Origin: Ramazzottius varieornatus
Lineage: Eukaryota; Tardigrada; Eutardigrada; Parachela; Ramazzottiidae
Direction: 5' to 3'
DNA length: 64,000 bases
NCBI GenBank assembly: GCA_001949185.1
Contig: BDGG01000004.1
Location: 149,620-213,619 of the forward strand
Shown: piece after piece, positions 22,636-35,078 of the stretch
Position numbering within the stretch: the stretch's first letter is position 1
Layout: each line of letters begins with the position of its first letter
Translations under genes and position numbers: made by a program
Notes under the pieces: generated by a model
The model's input: the letters and a program-made list of their open reading frames with translations, nothing else
What the model was told of the DNA's origin: nothing
Database searches by the model: none

Positions 22636-25600
22636 ATGCAGCGAGATTTGCCCGAAATGTTGCGAGATTATTGCTCCTCATCTTGTGATTCAAATTTTGA
22701 GCCTGGTGCGAATGGGAAAGCGACTTCTGAAAACTGTTCTCTTAATCGCCAACAGACCTCCGCCGAAGTCTCCTACATGTCATCAAGGCTATCCAACGGC
22801 GTCTATTGTCAGACCAATTCCGTGGTCTTGTCTACCAAGTCAACCAGCCTAACGGAACCAACTCGAGAAGACGTCTCCTGCGTCGTCCGAGGCAAAGAGC
22901 GTCTCTTGGGATATGCCTATTTGAAGAATGAAATTTATGTCGAATACGTTTGCGCCGATGGTACCAGCTATAAACCTGGAGGTAGGTCTGCAGCAAGGGA
23001 GGTCTCATTAGACAAAATATTCTCACATGGGCACGCCCAGTAATGAAACATATTTTGAATCTGAAAGTAATCTGCAAGAAGAACGGCGTTTCCCTTGACT
23101 GTAACCTGCAGCATGCTTGCTTGTAAGTCGGTTGAGCTCCAACGCTAAACAGCTCTGAATGCAGCTCAACTTCAACAAATAGGTGTCAGTCAGCATTTCT
23201 CGCTTCATTCTCTCACATGCGCCATGCATAAAAGAGAAGAATTAAGCCACTTGACTTTGAGCTGAATTTCCAGAAACCAAAAGACCTCACTTGTCTCACA
23301 CACAAACCGACCACGTTTAACCCACCTAATCAATTAAATTTTATTGATAAACCTCGGATGAAAGCGCCTAACGAACAGTTTTCTGTTCTACCTGTTATAG
23401 ATCGCAGCGGAAAAGTAACTTAGCTTTCCTGCAGAAATTTCGATGATGCCAAGTTTGTACCAAATCTTAATAGAAGAGTTTGGAAAACAAATACGGATTT
23501 CTTTCTGGCTACGTCTGTCTTCCGTAAAGGAAAGAGACCGGACAGAGCTGTAATGACAAGTCAGCGCGAATTGCTTGGAACAGAGTTACTGTTGAAGACT
23601 AGCTGGCTTCCATTGTTCGCAGCCCTGCTGTTTGCACAGCAGCAACCGTCCGCAACAATTACAATCACGTGCTACCAGATAACTCCCGATAGTCCCGATA
23701 CTAAACATTCGAATGCTAAAGAATACTTCTGGAGAAACCGCAGATTGATTGTTACAGACCATGAATCATGGGTCAGACGAAAATCTTCCTTGGAAAACGC
23801 CTAAACAGCACTAGTGGAAAATACCACAGTTAAAGTTTCAGGAAGTAATTCCCAGTTGAACCATCTTTTTTGCAAATTGCGATTTAAGCAATTTCGCCTT
23901 TAAAACTTGATCTAATTTTGGTACGTTGATACGCTGAAATACAGCCGGCGAAATGCAGGTTCTCAGAGAACGATATATGTCATAGCACAGGGCTTTGCGC
24001 AAATACGTGCTGATTAAACAAAGCAGACCGAGACACAAAAGCGACTAAACAAGCTGAAACATGGCACATTGACGATTCGATTATCTTCAAAAAGAACAAT
24101 AGTTCGTGTTACGGTCAACCTGACAGCGGTATACTGCAACCACGTACCACGATTCACAGAGAGTACGAGCTAGATGATCACGAACTGTAATTCTTAGGTC
24201 CTTTTTCCAACCGGGATCCCACTCAAAAGCCAAAATACGCGACCTGTGAATCCCAGACGAAATTTTATATTAGTTACGTAACTAATCTCGACGACCTGTA
24301 GGGCTAGACACCTCGGATCCTGGATTTCCGTACAGAGCCCTATCATGTTAGACGCAATTACGGAGCATTGGTATCATTACGGTCGGTGTGATTGAAATCG
24401 AGCTATAGTGGTACGAAGGATGCGCAGGTAAAGTTACCCTGAAGACCGCAAAGCCACGCTCACGATAATTACGTGCTTTCCAACTGTAACAACATCGGCT
24501 GGCGATTTGGAGATCATTGATCTACTTTTCAAAGCTAGATGTCTGTAATGCAATATTGAAACGTGTTGTAATTAACGGAGTGTTTATCTGTTGCAGATTC
24601 TGTGTATATGGAACGAGGAAGTCGACGTGACACCTTTGAAACGTTCAACATTTGCACCATCCAAGATTTCTTTCGGGTAAGGGCTCTTTACTTTTAATGG
24701 GCTCTCGGCTGTACGAGCCGAGCATACAGTGCATGACTTTGTTCAGGGTAAAGCAAACAGATAAGAACATCATAGATGTTAGATCAATACGTGACCCTTC
24801 TCAATCTTGATCACGGTTCACGCCGTTTTCTGGACACACTCTACACAGTGCACTACACGGATACATCACCCGACGAGCGACTATTAGCCGCCCACATTAC
24901 CACGTACTATGTGAAACCAGCCAAACGGTGGCATGTGGGCGGTTAAATGTGATCACAAATTCAAAGATCGATTTTTCCGGGGACAAATATACGTAGAACC
25001 CAATATCTTCTAAATTATTTTGTGTACTGTACACCTAGGGCAGAAGGTCTGGATATTCTCGGTTAGGCGAATGGCTGCTTCTTGTGCTTTGTTTTGAGCC
25101 ATGACGCCAGGGGAGACAGGAAGTTTGAGCACATTTAGAAGCAGTTTAGCGTCAACAAAGTACCGCACTGGCCAAGCTGCACTTTATGACATGTCGCCTC
25201 CAATGAATTGGCTGAATAATGATCGGCAGATTGAAACCGCTCAAGCAAGACCTGCTTTCCGTACGATCATCGTACACGCTTTGTGCAACATTGTAATACA
25301 AGCCTGCTGAAGCAGTCATGGAAGACGCTCCCCTAGTCACGTGGCTCCCTTGTACTGCGGTGCTAAAAGGGTGGACTCAAACTGCGCCACGTGACGAGGA
25401 TGAAACCCGCGTGTTACAGTAACCCAAGCCGCCGATACCCGGCGCACCATGTGAATCCTTTCCCGGCTTTCTCTCGCGTCCAGCTCCATGTTAAAACATG
25501 GCAGTCAGCGTAACAACGTTATGATACAGAGCAAGTTTGTCCTCACCGGGATCATTTTGAATGCTAATTGGACGGCAAAGTTCACCAGGCGGCTTACGAT

Positions 25601-28600
25601 CGGATGGTTGGTCATGAGGTACCCGGGTTGTACGTACGCACGCGATGTATCGGATGTGCTGTTTCACGTCAACAACTTTTTTCGCTCATCCTTGCGCAGA
25701 GCTTCGAACATCGTTCGTGGTTGCTCTGCCATGTCCACAGCAAAGTTTTCAGACTTGCTTTGCTTTGCCTTTTAAGTGTCAAGCAGCGTTATGAAATTAT
25801 GACTTTGTGTAGATTACGTGAGTTGATGGTTAATGATTCCTTGCATATCGCGCGTACCATACTGCCCGTCTCATATCTTGGGGCCGTCTTTTTGACAGAA
25901 TAAACGCGACAATTGCCTGTATGCCCGCGTCAAAGGATTCCATCGCTTGAACGAGATCCCCGCTTCGTGGTATCCCTATTTCCAAGATCGCAACAACATC
26001 GCTGCTGCTGCTGCGGCTGCAGCCCCTGCCCCTGCCCGTAAGTAAACAATGCATAAGATATGCTCGCCATTCTCTTTCCTGTCCGCTATCGTTCATATGC
26101 TCACCATGCGACATTACACTGTACATGCATTGCATGGAGGAGTAGTGAGAATATTTTGTGCTGATGCTGACTCTGTTCTTGAAAGTGGTAAAAGTGGTAG
26201 CAGCTACTTTTCCACTTTCAAGTGCTGTCATACAGCGCAAAACTTTCACTCTGTCTCGTAATGTCCTAATGGTTTGTTGAACGATATGTCGCTCAATACG
26301 TGGCCTAAACATTCCTGCTTCGCTGATCATCCCCCAAAAACTTATCACCTCCAGCCCATCTTACCGCTTGCTTCCGTCTGATTGCACCGTACATAGTCTT
26401 TAGAGGACAGACCCCAAAATCCTCGTCTGAAATCTATGCACCCCAATCCCGTTTTTCTTCGATATCCATACTTCTTTGGAAAAGAACGCGAAATATTTTT
26501 CCATCGCGATACGAACTTTTTCGGATTATGTGTGCACTATAATCCACTGATTGTCAAGGTGCGAAACTAAACTTTTTTCATTAATTATGCAGGTACGAGA
26601 AAAGCTGTTTGGGTTATGTATGATGGATTAGCGTATTTTTGTACCTTTTGTTTTTTGTTCAAGTCGCGCGGAAAGCTGATTTGGTCAATTTTCTACGGTG
26701 ATGTCGGGATTGAGGCTTGCGGTATCTGGCAGGGAGGCATCTTGATGGGCCTGTTTAAAGTCTGCAGTGTGTTGTACACTGTTATGCGTTGTCAGCAGGC
26801 AGTGTCAAAAGCTGCTTTTTAGCAAGGCTCACTTGAGGCCACAGTGGAGCTATCGATTAATACTCAAATGTAATGCAGCTAATGCTCGATGGAGGCCACG
26901 ATTGATCTAATCTCAATTCCTCAATGATGATATTTCCCCTATTTTTACCCCAGTGTCTTCCTTCTTCATCCACAGATTCCGGAGCGGAGGTACCTGCCAA
27001 AGACCCCGCCATCTCTAACCGTGAACTCGTCTTTTCCGACACTTATGACGCGTATCCTGTCTCCGCACTACGGTACGGCACTTCAGTACCCTGTTACGAT
27101 CCTTGATAAATTACCTGAAAAAATTGTCTTCGTCTATTCGAATTCAATTTTTGCTATTTTTCCTACGAAGTAAGCCAGCTTCTTCTTGCATAGCGAAGAG
27201 TTTTCCTTCGGCTGGGAGGGTCCTTCGAGTCGTTTTTAGTGCTTTGTCTTCGCTTTTCTCACGAAAATTTTTTTTCCAGACTACTTCAAACTCTTCCGTT
27301 TTGATTTTTTTCCCATTGTTGCGGAATTTATCGATTTTGGCATAATTTATTGATTTTCCCTTACAGTGGAGTAAGCAACGTCAGGCACTATCGTGATCAC
27401 TTATCGGCCAAAGCCTTTGAGGCTAGCGACGATTGCTTCTACTACATTTTCTGGAAGAACTCCTACGGGAGTGTGAAGGACAAGGAGCTGGCGTCGACAC
27501 AGGGCGAGATCAGGGTGGGCAGCAACTACCAGGCCCGTCTGCCACCATGCCAGCCCCCCATGTCTGAAGACGAACGAAAAGACACCAAGAGCAACCCTGA
27601 ATGGTCCAAATGGGTCCCCAAGAAGTTCAACGGCGATCTCAACATGTTCATCACTGCAGCAAGGTCCATGCATGCCTATAGAACCATCTGCAGTTCGGGG
27701 ATCATCGATGATGGCGACTTGAAAATGACTGTGTACAAAGATGAATGCACTCAAAAAGCACTCGATGCCGTAAGTCGGACCAAAAAGTATCGAACTCTCA
27801 ACACTGTTCTACGATTATCATGCTGTTGTAGTTGCACCAAAAAGATTATAAGTTGGAAGATGCCCTGCACGAACTGATGAAAAATCCCGATGTCCAATGT
27901 AATCCTGCCAGCAAATGGACGGATGACGAAGCGGTAAGCGGCAAGTTGACTACATGCTTAGCTTTAACGGAAAAAGCCATTGTTTCAAGAAGCTGTAGAT
28001 AATCTATATTATGGTTCTCCAACAGCAACGTTTCGTACGAGGAATCAGAAAACACGGAAAAAACTTCTTCAAGATACAGAAAGAGTTCTTACCGGCACGC
28101 GGAACTGTAAGTAGTTTTAGCCAACACAATGAAATTCTACACGCATTCACCCAGATCTTTTTTTACTGGCGCACTCTCGCAGTTCATAATAATGCAAACG
28201 TGCGCCACTTGGGAAGACGACCTGGGTGGATTTATGCTCGGACGTTCATCTTCGGAATTCCGAACGTCGAAATGATGCCAGTTTGTTCTTTCAGGCAAAG
28301 TGTATAGAGTACTTTTATCTGTGGAAGAAGACAGCAGCTGGTCTGAAAGTTCTTCGCCGTCCAGCCGCGGGTTCCCAGAAGCGCACCAGCGGTGGAGGTC
28401 TCCGTCGGATCAAGACACGTGGGCCGAACCGCACACTGTCTTCGGACTTTGTTGACTGCAGTCCTTCCAGTGGTGACGAAGAGCGCGAGTCGGACGACTC
28501 GGATAAAGACTTGTCTGCATACCAATGCAGTAACTGCAGTGCCACTGGTAAGTTAGGCAAGCAGTCACTTCTTTTTTCTGAAGTCGTTACATGGTCACGC

Positions 28601-31466
28601 TAGCTGATTTTACGGTTGTTTAATTATACGTGTGATCATTTTGTGTGGTTGTGTTGTAGAATCGAAAGAGTGGCATCACACCACCAAGGATAAGACGACG
28701 GTGCTGTGCTCTGATTGCCGCCTGTTTTACAAAAAGTACGGTGAATTACGACCTACGGAAGAACGCGAAAATAATGCGCCGTCAGCCAGCGGCGATAAAG
28801 CGACAGCCAGCGATGAAAATAACGAGAACGTATTGAGCGAGAAAACTGGACCAACCACCCGACGAGCGGTAAGATATGTTTCGTTCAGAAAACTTCATGA
28901 ACGCATACTTCGTATTTTGTTCAATTTTATTCTCCGAATTTCTCAAAAAAAATTTTAACTTATTACTAATAAATTGAAAATTCAAGCAGAGAATAACTTA
29001 CGAAAATAAGTTTTCTCCGCTTGAATTTCCAGTTTATTTTGAGTAAGCTGAATCAGAAAGAATATTATTTCATAATGTGAGGACTTCGTCGTTTGTCCAG
29101 TCGAATTGGGGTTGGTTGTCTCCTGTCTTCGAGAAGCACATCAATGGCCGACCACAAAATGAATTTCGGTTATTTTCTACGATAGGTTGGTCGACCGAAA
29201 AGTGCCTGCGCAGTTACCAGTCCCGAATCTACGGACAAGAACCGTCGGTCTCCCGGCAGCGTCAGTAGCTCCTCCGTCGAGTCCAAGAAGAAAGCCAAGA
29301 CGTCCAAAGTCAAGTCCGAGAAGGACGCCACTTCGCCCACCCCCGCACCTTCCACCACCACCGAGACCTCCCAAGCAACCACGTCTGTGATCGAAACCAA
29401 GACCTCCTCTACCGATATGGACGTCGATATCCCTCCTGAACCCACCTCGATACCTTCCTCCCAACAGAAGCCCCCTGTACATCCGGATGTCAAGCCTTCT
29501 TCGCCCACGACTGGTATCCAGAAGAACATGTCGGCTCTGGATGTCCATCCGCATAGTTCTTCTGGTCTTCAAGTCAAGACAGAGCCGATGGACACGTCCA
29601 TCGACTCCTTTTCGGATCGCTTCTTTGGTACTGATAGGAAAACGGAACAGGAGAAATCGATGAAGAGTGAAGGTTCGGAAGAAGGGTCATCTCGATCGTC
29701 TTCGCAACAGCAGCACATGCCACCAGCTTTGCGGGAGAACAGTCCCGAACCAAAGCCTGAACACGCACAATGCTTCCCCAAGGCCGAGTAAGTACCTGCA
29801 TGTAATATTAAGTCCAGAATTGCAGTGTCAGGTTTTTTTGTCGAAGTTGATGGAATGATATTTGTTCCTGCAGGTACAGCCTGATCAAAGTATGGCACCG
29901 CAACGAGAACAGCTGCGCGAGGACAGACTTGATCTTCAAGGCTCATGCCAACTCTAAACTGTCTGCCGCCCTTCAAGCTCGCCTTACGGATCAAGCATCA
30001 TCCAAGCCTAGCCTTACTCCCAACAAAGACGCTTCTTCCTCCTCGTCCAGCTCCAAAACGTCGAAATCTCCTGCTCCTGGCAAAGACGAAAAAGTACGGT
30101 TAGAAATTCACTTCGTCGTCGTGTGGTGTTTCTATTCTTATGCCCGCTCTGGTTTCTGCAGAGGCCCGTTCCTGTCACTGCCGGACGTCAGAGTACCGGT
30201 CCCGCCGGTGCTCCCTCCAGTGAACGAGACCGTGACAATCGCAGTACGGGTGCCGTTGGTGGTCGCACCGGAGATACGCCCTCCCGTCTCAGCTTTCCTC
30301 CTGCCGGTATTCCCACTCCTGTTCAACGTCAGCTGTCAGGGTCCGTCATTCCAGGTCTTTCTCCCGATCTCGGTCTACCTCCTGGCCATCCTGGTGTCAA
30401 TCCCTTCGCCGCGGCAGCTGCAGCAGCCGCTTCCGTCAACGCTGCCCAAATGCCGCCGGGCATGTTCGGGGCAAATCCCGCTGCTGAACGCATGAGGTAC
30501 GCAAAGATGGAAAATATCCTAACCATAGATTATTTTGAGAGCAGGGGAACCTCTATGACGTTTTTGATACACAAGAGGGTTGGTAGTGGAAGAGCGGTAT
30601 GTAGCAAAGCATGGGGCTCTTTTAGCAAATTGGGGTAGAGGACGCGACGTTGCCGAAATGAATAACGCGAGCATTGGGCGCAACAAGAGTAATGCGCAGG
30701 GCAATTAATACTAATTGGCGAGAAACTTTTATCGGTGATTCGGTCCGCACGAAATTCCCGGTATAAATTGAGGTTTCTGTGTCGTAGGATGATGGAAAGC
30801 TTAGACCGTGAACGCATGCTGCAAGCTGCCCGCGCCGGTGTGCCGGGTGCCGCGGCCATGATGCAGCAGCTCTCGCCTGAGATGCAAATGATGGAGTCCC
30901 TGCGCCAGCGTGAGATGATGGCTAACCTGTATCCCCACCTCGCCGGTCCACAAGTCGCCGCTGTCATGGCCGCCGAAGCTCAACAGCAACAGCAGGCAGC
31001 CCAACAACAGCAGCGTGACCTGATGGCTTTGGCCGCAGCCGGTATGTTACCTGGCCATCCCGGCGGGCTTCACCCGGCCCTTCAACAAGAGATGGCCAAC
31101 CGGGAGCAGGCAGCCTTGTACCAGCAAATGGCCATGGCTGCACAAGCACAGGCAGCTGGGCCATTTGGCGCAGCTCATTTCCCACGTGGTCCGAATCCTG
31201 GTGATATGATGCATATGCTGGGAAGACAGCCTTCCATCGAGGACCACATGATGATGGCTGTATGTGACCCACCCTAATTAGCTTTTGTCAACCTCTCGAG
31301 CAGTATCGCAGCATGGGTTTAACCACCGCATATTTCATTGCAGCAACTGCAGCACAATCACCATCAGCGTGTACAAGAAGAACAGGCCCAACAGCACCAG
31401 CTACAGCAACTCTTTCGTAGCTATGGCCAATCGGGTATGCCAAACCCTGACTTCATGCGGAACTGA
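22636..31466 (+). CDS. RERE: RERE/Atrophin-family transcriptional corepressor, 14 coding exons
   Basis: Exons: 22636..22981, 24597..24676, 25899..26037, 26976..27072, 27367..27769, 27832..27933, 28026..28106, 28295..28547, 28660..28868, 29186..29787, 29874..30093, 30162..30496, 30788..31259, 31344..31466. All junctions are GT-AG with matching phases, giving 3462 nt and about 1153 residues. A BAH domain (about 105-262) runs from YVCADGTSYKPG through DSVYMERG, RDNCLYARVKGFHRLNEIP, RDPA-type NRELVFSDTYDAY to CFYYIFWKN. ELM2 starts at STQGEIRVGSNYQARLP. SANT (about 381-429) contains KWTDDEA, FVRGIRKHGKNFFKIQKEF and YFYLWKK. A GATA-type finger uses Cys 494, 497, 517 and 520 (CSNC, CSDC) around EWHH. 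A Ser/Thr/Pro-rich acidic linker follows, then NENSCARTDLIFK, matching the Atrophin NSCARTDLYF segment, and a Met/Ala/Gln-rich tail. The family is nuclear and recruits histone deacetylases and methyltransferases. An upstream non-coding or coding exon is possible (acceptor at 22633). It is shorter than human RERE. Confidence 0.93.
28985..29029. repeat. Inverted repeat in a RERE intron
   Basis: Near-perfect arms around 28982-29001 (TTCAAGCAGAGAATAACTTA) and 29008-29026 face each other within the intron between the GATA-finger exon and the Ser-rich exon. It would form a long hairpin in the pre-mRNA. It has no known role and may be a tiny MITE. Confidence 0.7.
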
Positions 31467-34370
31467 GGACCTCTGTGGGTGCTCACACAAACTATCTTTA
31501 GATTGTGTGGGTGACAGGACCCAAATCGAAGGCCGGGCTAGAAATGTTGATGCTTGGTTTGCTTTATCTTTTAGCCTGTGTGATGCACTTTAAACAGAAT
31601 TTTGTCGCATCTTTCTACTCCTCATGGATTGCGAGAATTTTAGCCGCCTGTGTTGGGCTCCCCAGACAGTACCTACTCTGTCAGCATTTTAGAACAGCCA
31701 ACATGCTGTCCTTCATATCTTTGTTCCCGGTTCGCTTGTAAACATATTCGTGGACCAAAGAAAATGAAAAGTCTGAAAGCGCGGGGTGCCCACGAAATAC
31801 TTGTTTACAAAAAAGAGCGACAATGAACCCGCTCGACAATGATACCGCCCATAAACGGTAAAATCAATGTGTTGAGAAGATCAAGCAAGAATCTGCGGAA
31901 TATTGGTATCCCATGGACAGTCCATCCGGACTAATTACGGGTAACACACTCACCGTGTGCTGGCAGTACATACAGCTAATACGGTCAGAAAAATTTAGCT
32001 GTGAATATTCCATTTTCCGGACCCTACTGCTGTGATGGCCATGTGGACTGGATGTCCCACGGCGGCACTATTCTGGCGCTTGACTTTCCAAGCCGTACAA
32101 CCAACATGGCGTTCATGCTCATCCCGTTCGGATGTCGTAAGTCCAACAGATTTTATTCAGCGCTGATGAGTATACCCAGTTTTGCATCGGCAGGCCAGAA
32201 ACAATACACGCTAAAAACTTGCAGCAAAACTGGCGGTATATTATTTTTATCCACGAATCCATACTCGTTTCCTCGAAACTTCTGCTCAATAAGAAGATCA
32301 CCCACTAAAAGCCATTGTTTCCACTGAGCCTCCGGGTCTTCCAGTCGTCTTTTCAACCTACCCAGAATGCATCATCTTATTAACGCCGAATCAAAAGCAT
32401 TTCGGCACTCTCAAGTCGGCGCACTGATTGGGGTGAGTCGAACACTTACCATGCAACGAGGAAGAAAAAACAAAAGGCCAGGACCAGGAAGAGGGTGCAC
32501 CCGCTTATTGCTGCAGCAAAAAAAACCGAGATATCTTAGACAACCCAGTCAAGTGTTGTGGGTCGCAACGAAATTAGAACGATGGAAGATACAGATCGTT
32601 ACATGGCCGACAAGCAGGTCTTTGATTTCGGAAGCCACAGTACGTCTCATTGGAAGGTAAGGCACTGCTGCCAAACCAATCCGGCTTCCTGATGTGGCGC
32701 CAAACAACGAAATTGTTTTCCTCATAGGATTCCATGAATGGCTGAAACGAAGCACATGAGGTACGAGTGATATAAACCGCCTCCCAGCTGTACTGTAAAG
32801 CTTCATGAACTTCGCGAAGCACGTCGTCGCACCCGCGAAGATCCCTCGGTGGTACGCAAGATTGTGGTTTCCGGACCGGGATTCAGCTTCACGTGTAAGA
32901 TGACGCGATTCGCGAAGTTCATGAAGCATTATAGTACCTCGAAATCCGTCATTGAAAAGAAATACATGGCGGATCTGTACCTCAAAACGGCCTGACAGGG
33001 TGCTGAAGAATCGGAATACAAGCCTAGCAGGTCGTTGACCGAGACTGTTGATGGTCAAGTTTCGTAAGTCCAGACTGTGAAGGTCCGATTGCGAAACAGA
33101 GCTGTGAATGCTGCACCGTCGCTGTAGTTGAACCGAAGATTCTGAGTGCGAGCGCTGTCCACGGCCTAGTAAGATTATTCAACACTTGTCTCTCGGAAGT
33201 TCTTTCATTACTCGTTAGTAGGTAGACATAACGGACTTGTATCGCTTGATAGGCACTGGTCAACCATGACATTACCTATGCTTGCCACAAGGTGATTGTG
33301 TATGACGGAGGTATCACTTAGGCTTGTTCCTTAGCTTACCACTTACCAGCGGGGTCGCATTGTAATGGAGGCGTGACCGTTCTGCCCATTCTGACCGCAA
33401 CGCTTCGGCACTGGAAATCGTACCAATGTCCAACTCCAACATATGCATCATGAGTACTGGCCGGTAGTTTTCGCGAACGGCCGAAAAATGAGTGAGCTGA
33501 TAATGTGCCCGCCCGAATTGTTAAAACTTTGTCGTAACATAGCTGGGCTATGCCACCATGGCCGGTGGTGCGACCATGCCGGCTTCCTTTCAATACTGGC
33601 TACCGATGCTGCAGGTAGAACTACCTCGTATCGTCAGAAACACGGTAGAACCCATTGCCTTGATGACGTACTACCATACGATGAAGCAATCGGCCATCCC
33701 ATTGATATTAATATAATCCGTGGATATCTTCACGCTGCCTTTCTTGCATTACGAAAGTTTGGTCACATGCTTACATTGCTTTCGGTCCGAAGATCTAGAG
33801 CTGTCCAGTCGAAGTATGTCTTGTCGTCGAAGATCTTCAGTATGACGAAAACCTACCGGAGAGAGAGCTCACCTCTCCGTTCGATTGAAATTGAAATCGT
33901 CTCAATTAATCAAATGACCAATTGATTCGTACTGAACAGCACAGCACTTTCATGTGTACCGTATAACCAGTAGAACAAAAGCCTACGTATTCGCCAGATG
34001 TCATATTCCTTTTCGAAGCTGCTGACTGAAAGTGTAAAAAATCAATTGGTGTTTGGAAGCCGTCTTGGCATTGCATGGCACCGTCAATTAATTCAGGCAA
34101 AGACGATCTCACCAGGAGTCTGCGTAACTCGGATGGTCCGGAATAAAATAGGACCACTGAAATCAACATGCTATTGATATTATTGATATATAATATCAAA
34201 TCAACCCAGGGGAAATCTGCGTAACGTCTGTTTATCGTTCCTGCGTTGCTGCTTGCCTACTTTTCGAGTGTAATTAAAGGGAAGGCTGTTAAACCGTGGT
34301 CGACCTTTTGCAACCCTCGCCACAGAGTCTAGGTTCCTCACACTGAAAACTCATGACGGTACACCCACAA
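31467..34370. other. Region downstream of RERE, no confident gene
   Basis: It contains two isolated coding-like frames. On the plus strand, about 32000-32135 has CCDGHVDWMSHGGTILALDF and a good donor at 32136. On the minus strand, about 32355-32155 has PEAQWKQWLLVGDLL and KFRGNEYGFVDKNN. I could not name either or connect them to other exons. A 19-bp perfect inverted repeat (GCTTCATGAACTTCGCGAA) lies at 32803-32821 and 32907-32925. The rest shows nothing I can support. Confidence 0.4.
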
Positions 34371-34373
34371 TAA

Positions 34374-34480
34374 GAAAGTTTGGAGTAGTAGAAAGTTTGG
34401 AACAGACCGTTTCGCTACGGCGGTACGGGCAGGTGCGTCTTGCTGCATGTGGTATTCCTAGCCATTCTGCCGTACGTGCG
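34374..34480. mobile_element. Fragment of non-autonomous element family C
   Basis: The segment GAAAGTTTGGAGTAGTAGAA, AGTTTGGAACAGACCG and TTTCGCTACGGCGGTACGGG has the paired AAGTTTGG end and subterminal block seen, in the reverse orientation, at 53290-53345. Only one end was identified. Confidence 0.5.
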
Positions 34481-35033
34481 TGAAGGGTGTTGGCAGGCTA
34501 CGTCATACGGTTGGTTTTTGTCTCCAACTTACATACAAATAAGGATCGGCATTTCGCCGGACCTTCTCCCTAGAACGGAATTCGGAAAGAAATTCCTAAT
34601 TTTCCTATTTTCCTATTTTCTGTTTCCTAAAAAGGCTAAACCAAAAATCAGAATTCCAGTACGGCAGTTTAGAAGGCACAAACCACGCGGAAATTCGGCT
34701 TAGCCCCAGCTGACAAGCTCAGCAAGCTTGTATTGCACTGGTCATGGTTCCCGCAAAGAAGTGGTGCACTTACCTCGACTGACATCCCTTACTTTCGCTA
34801 GCTCCAGGTCAAAATCGAGCGGTGTCACCGCCGAAGAATAGAATGAAGTTTAAACAGTGAAGTCATAACGGTTCCTGGTGGACGATGAAACTCTGTTCGA
34901 GATGAACGAATAAACACCTTTGACGCCCGGACCTTCCTTAATTACGAAACGAACACGGAAGTACTTGGGGTTAATGAAGGTAAACTGTCAAGGTAGGCAG
35001 ATATACACAATTGCGTAAGCCATTTGCCCAGCC

Positions 35034-35074
35034 TTCGCACAGTCCCCAAACACAGACCCCAAGCGAAGGCTGAT
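35034..35074. repeat. Inverted pair at the 3' end of the DIRS element
   Basis: CAGCCTTCGC and its exact complement flank about 22 bases just downstream of the tyrosine recombinase stop. This is the place where DIRS-like elements carry terminal or internal complementary repeats used in recombination. Its role is inferred from position only. Confidence 0.6.
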
Positions 35075-35078
35075 TGAA

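Noticed and set aside
23553-23804. 83-codon ORF with a hydrophobic N-terminus
   Set aside because: It lies inside a RERE intron on the same strand, with no family similarity or splice context.
32001-32140. IPFGCR string resembling the DIRS reverse-transcriptase PFGCR motif
   Set aside because: No other RT motif surrounds it, and the match is only six residues.
32549-33058. 169-codon minus-strand frame
   Set aside because: No recognisable domain, low-complexity composition bias and an inverted repeat inside; likely chance.
33443-33925. 160-codon plus-strand frame
   Set aside because: No domain, no splice-supported partners, and sequence character unlike the confirmed genes.
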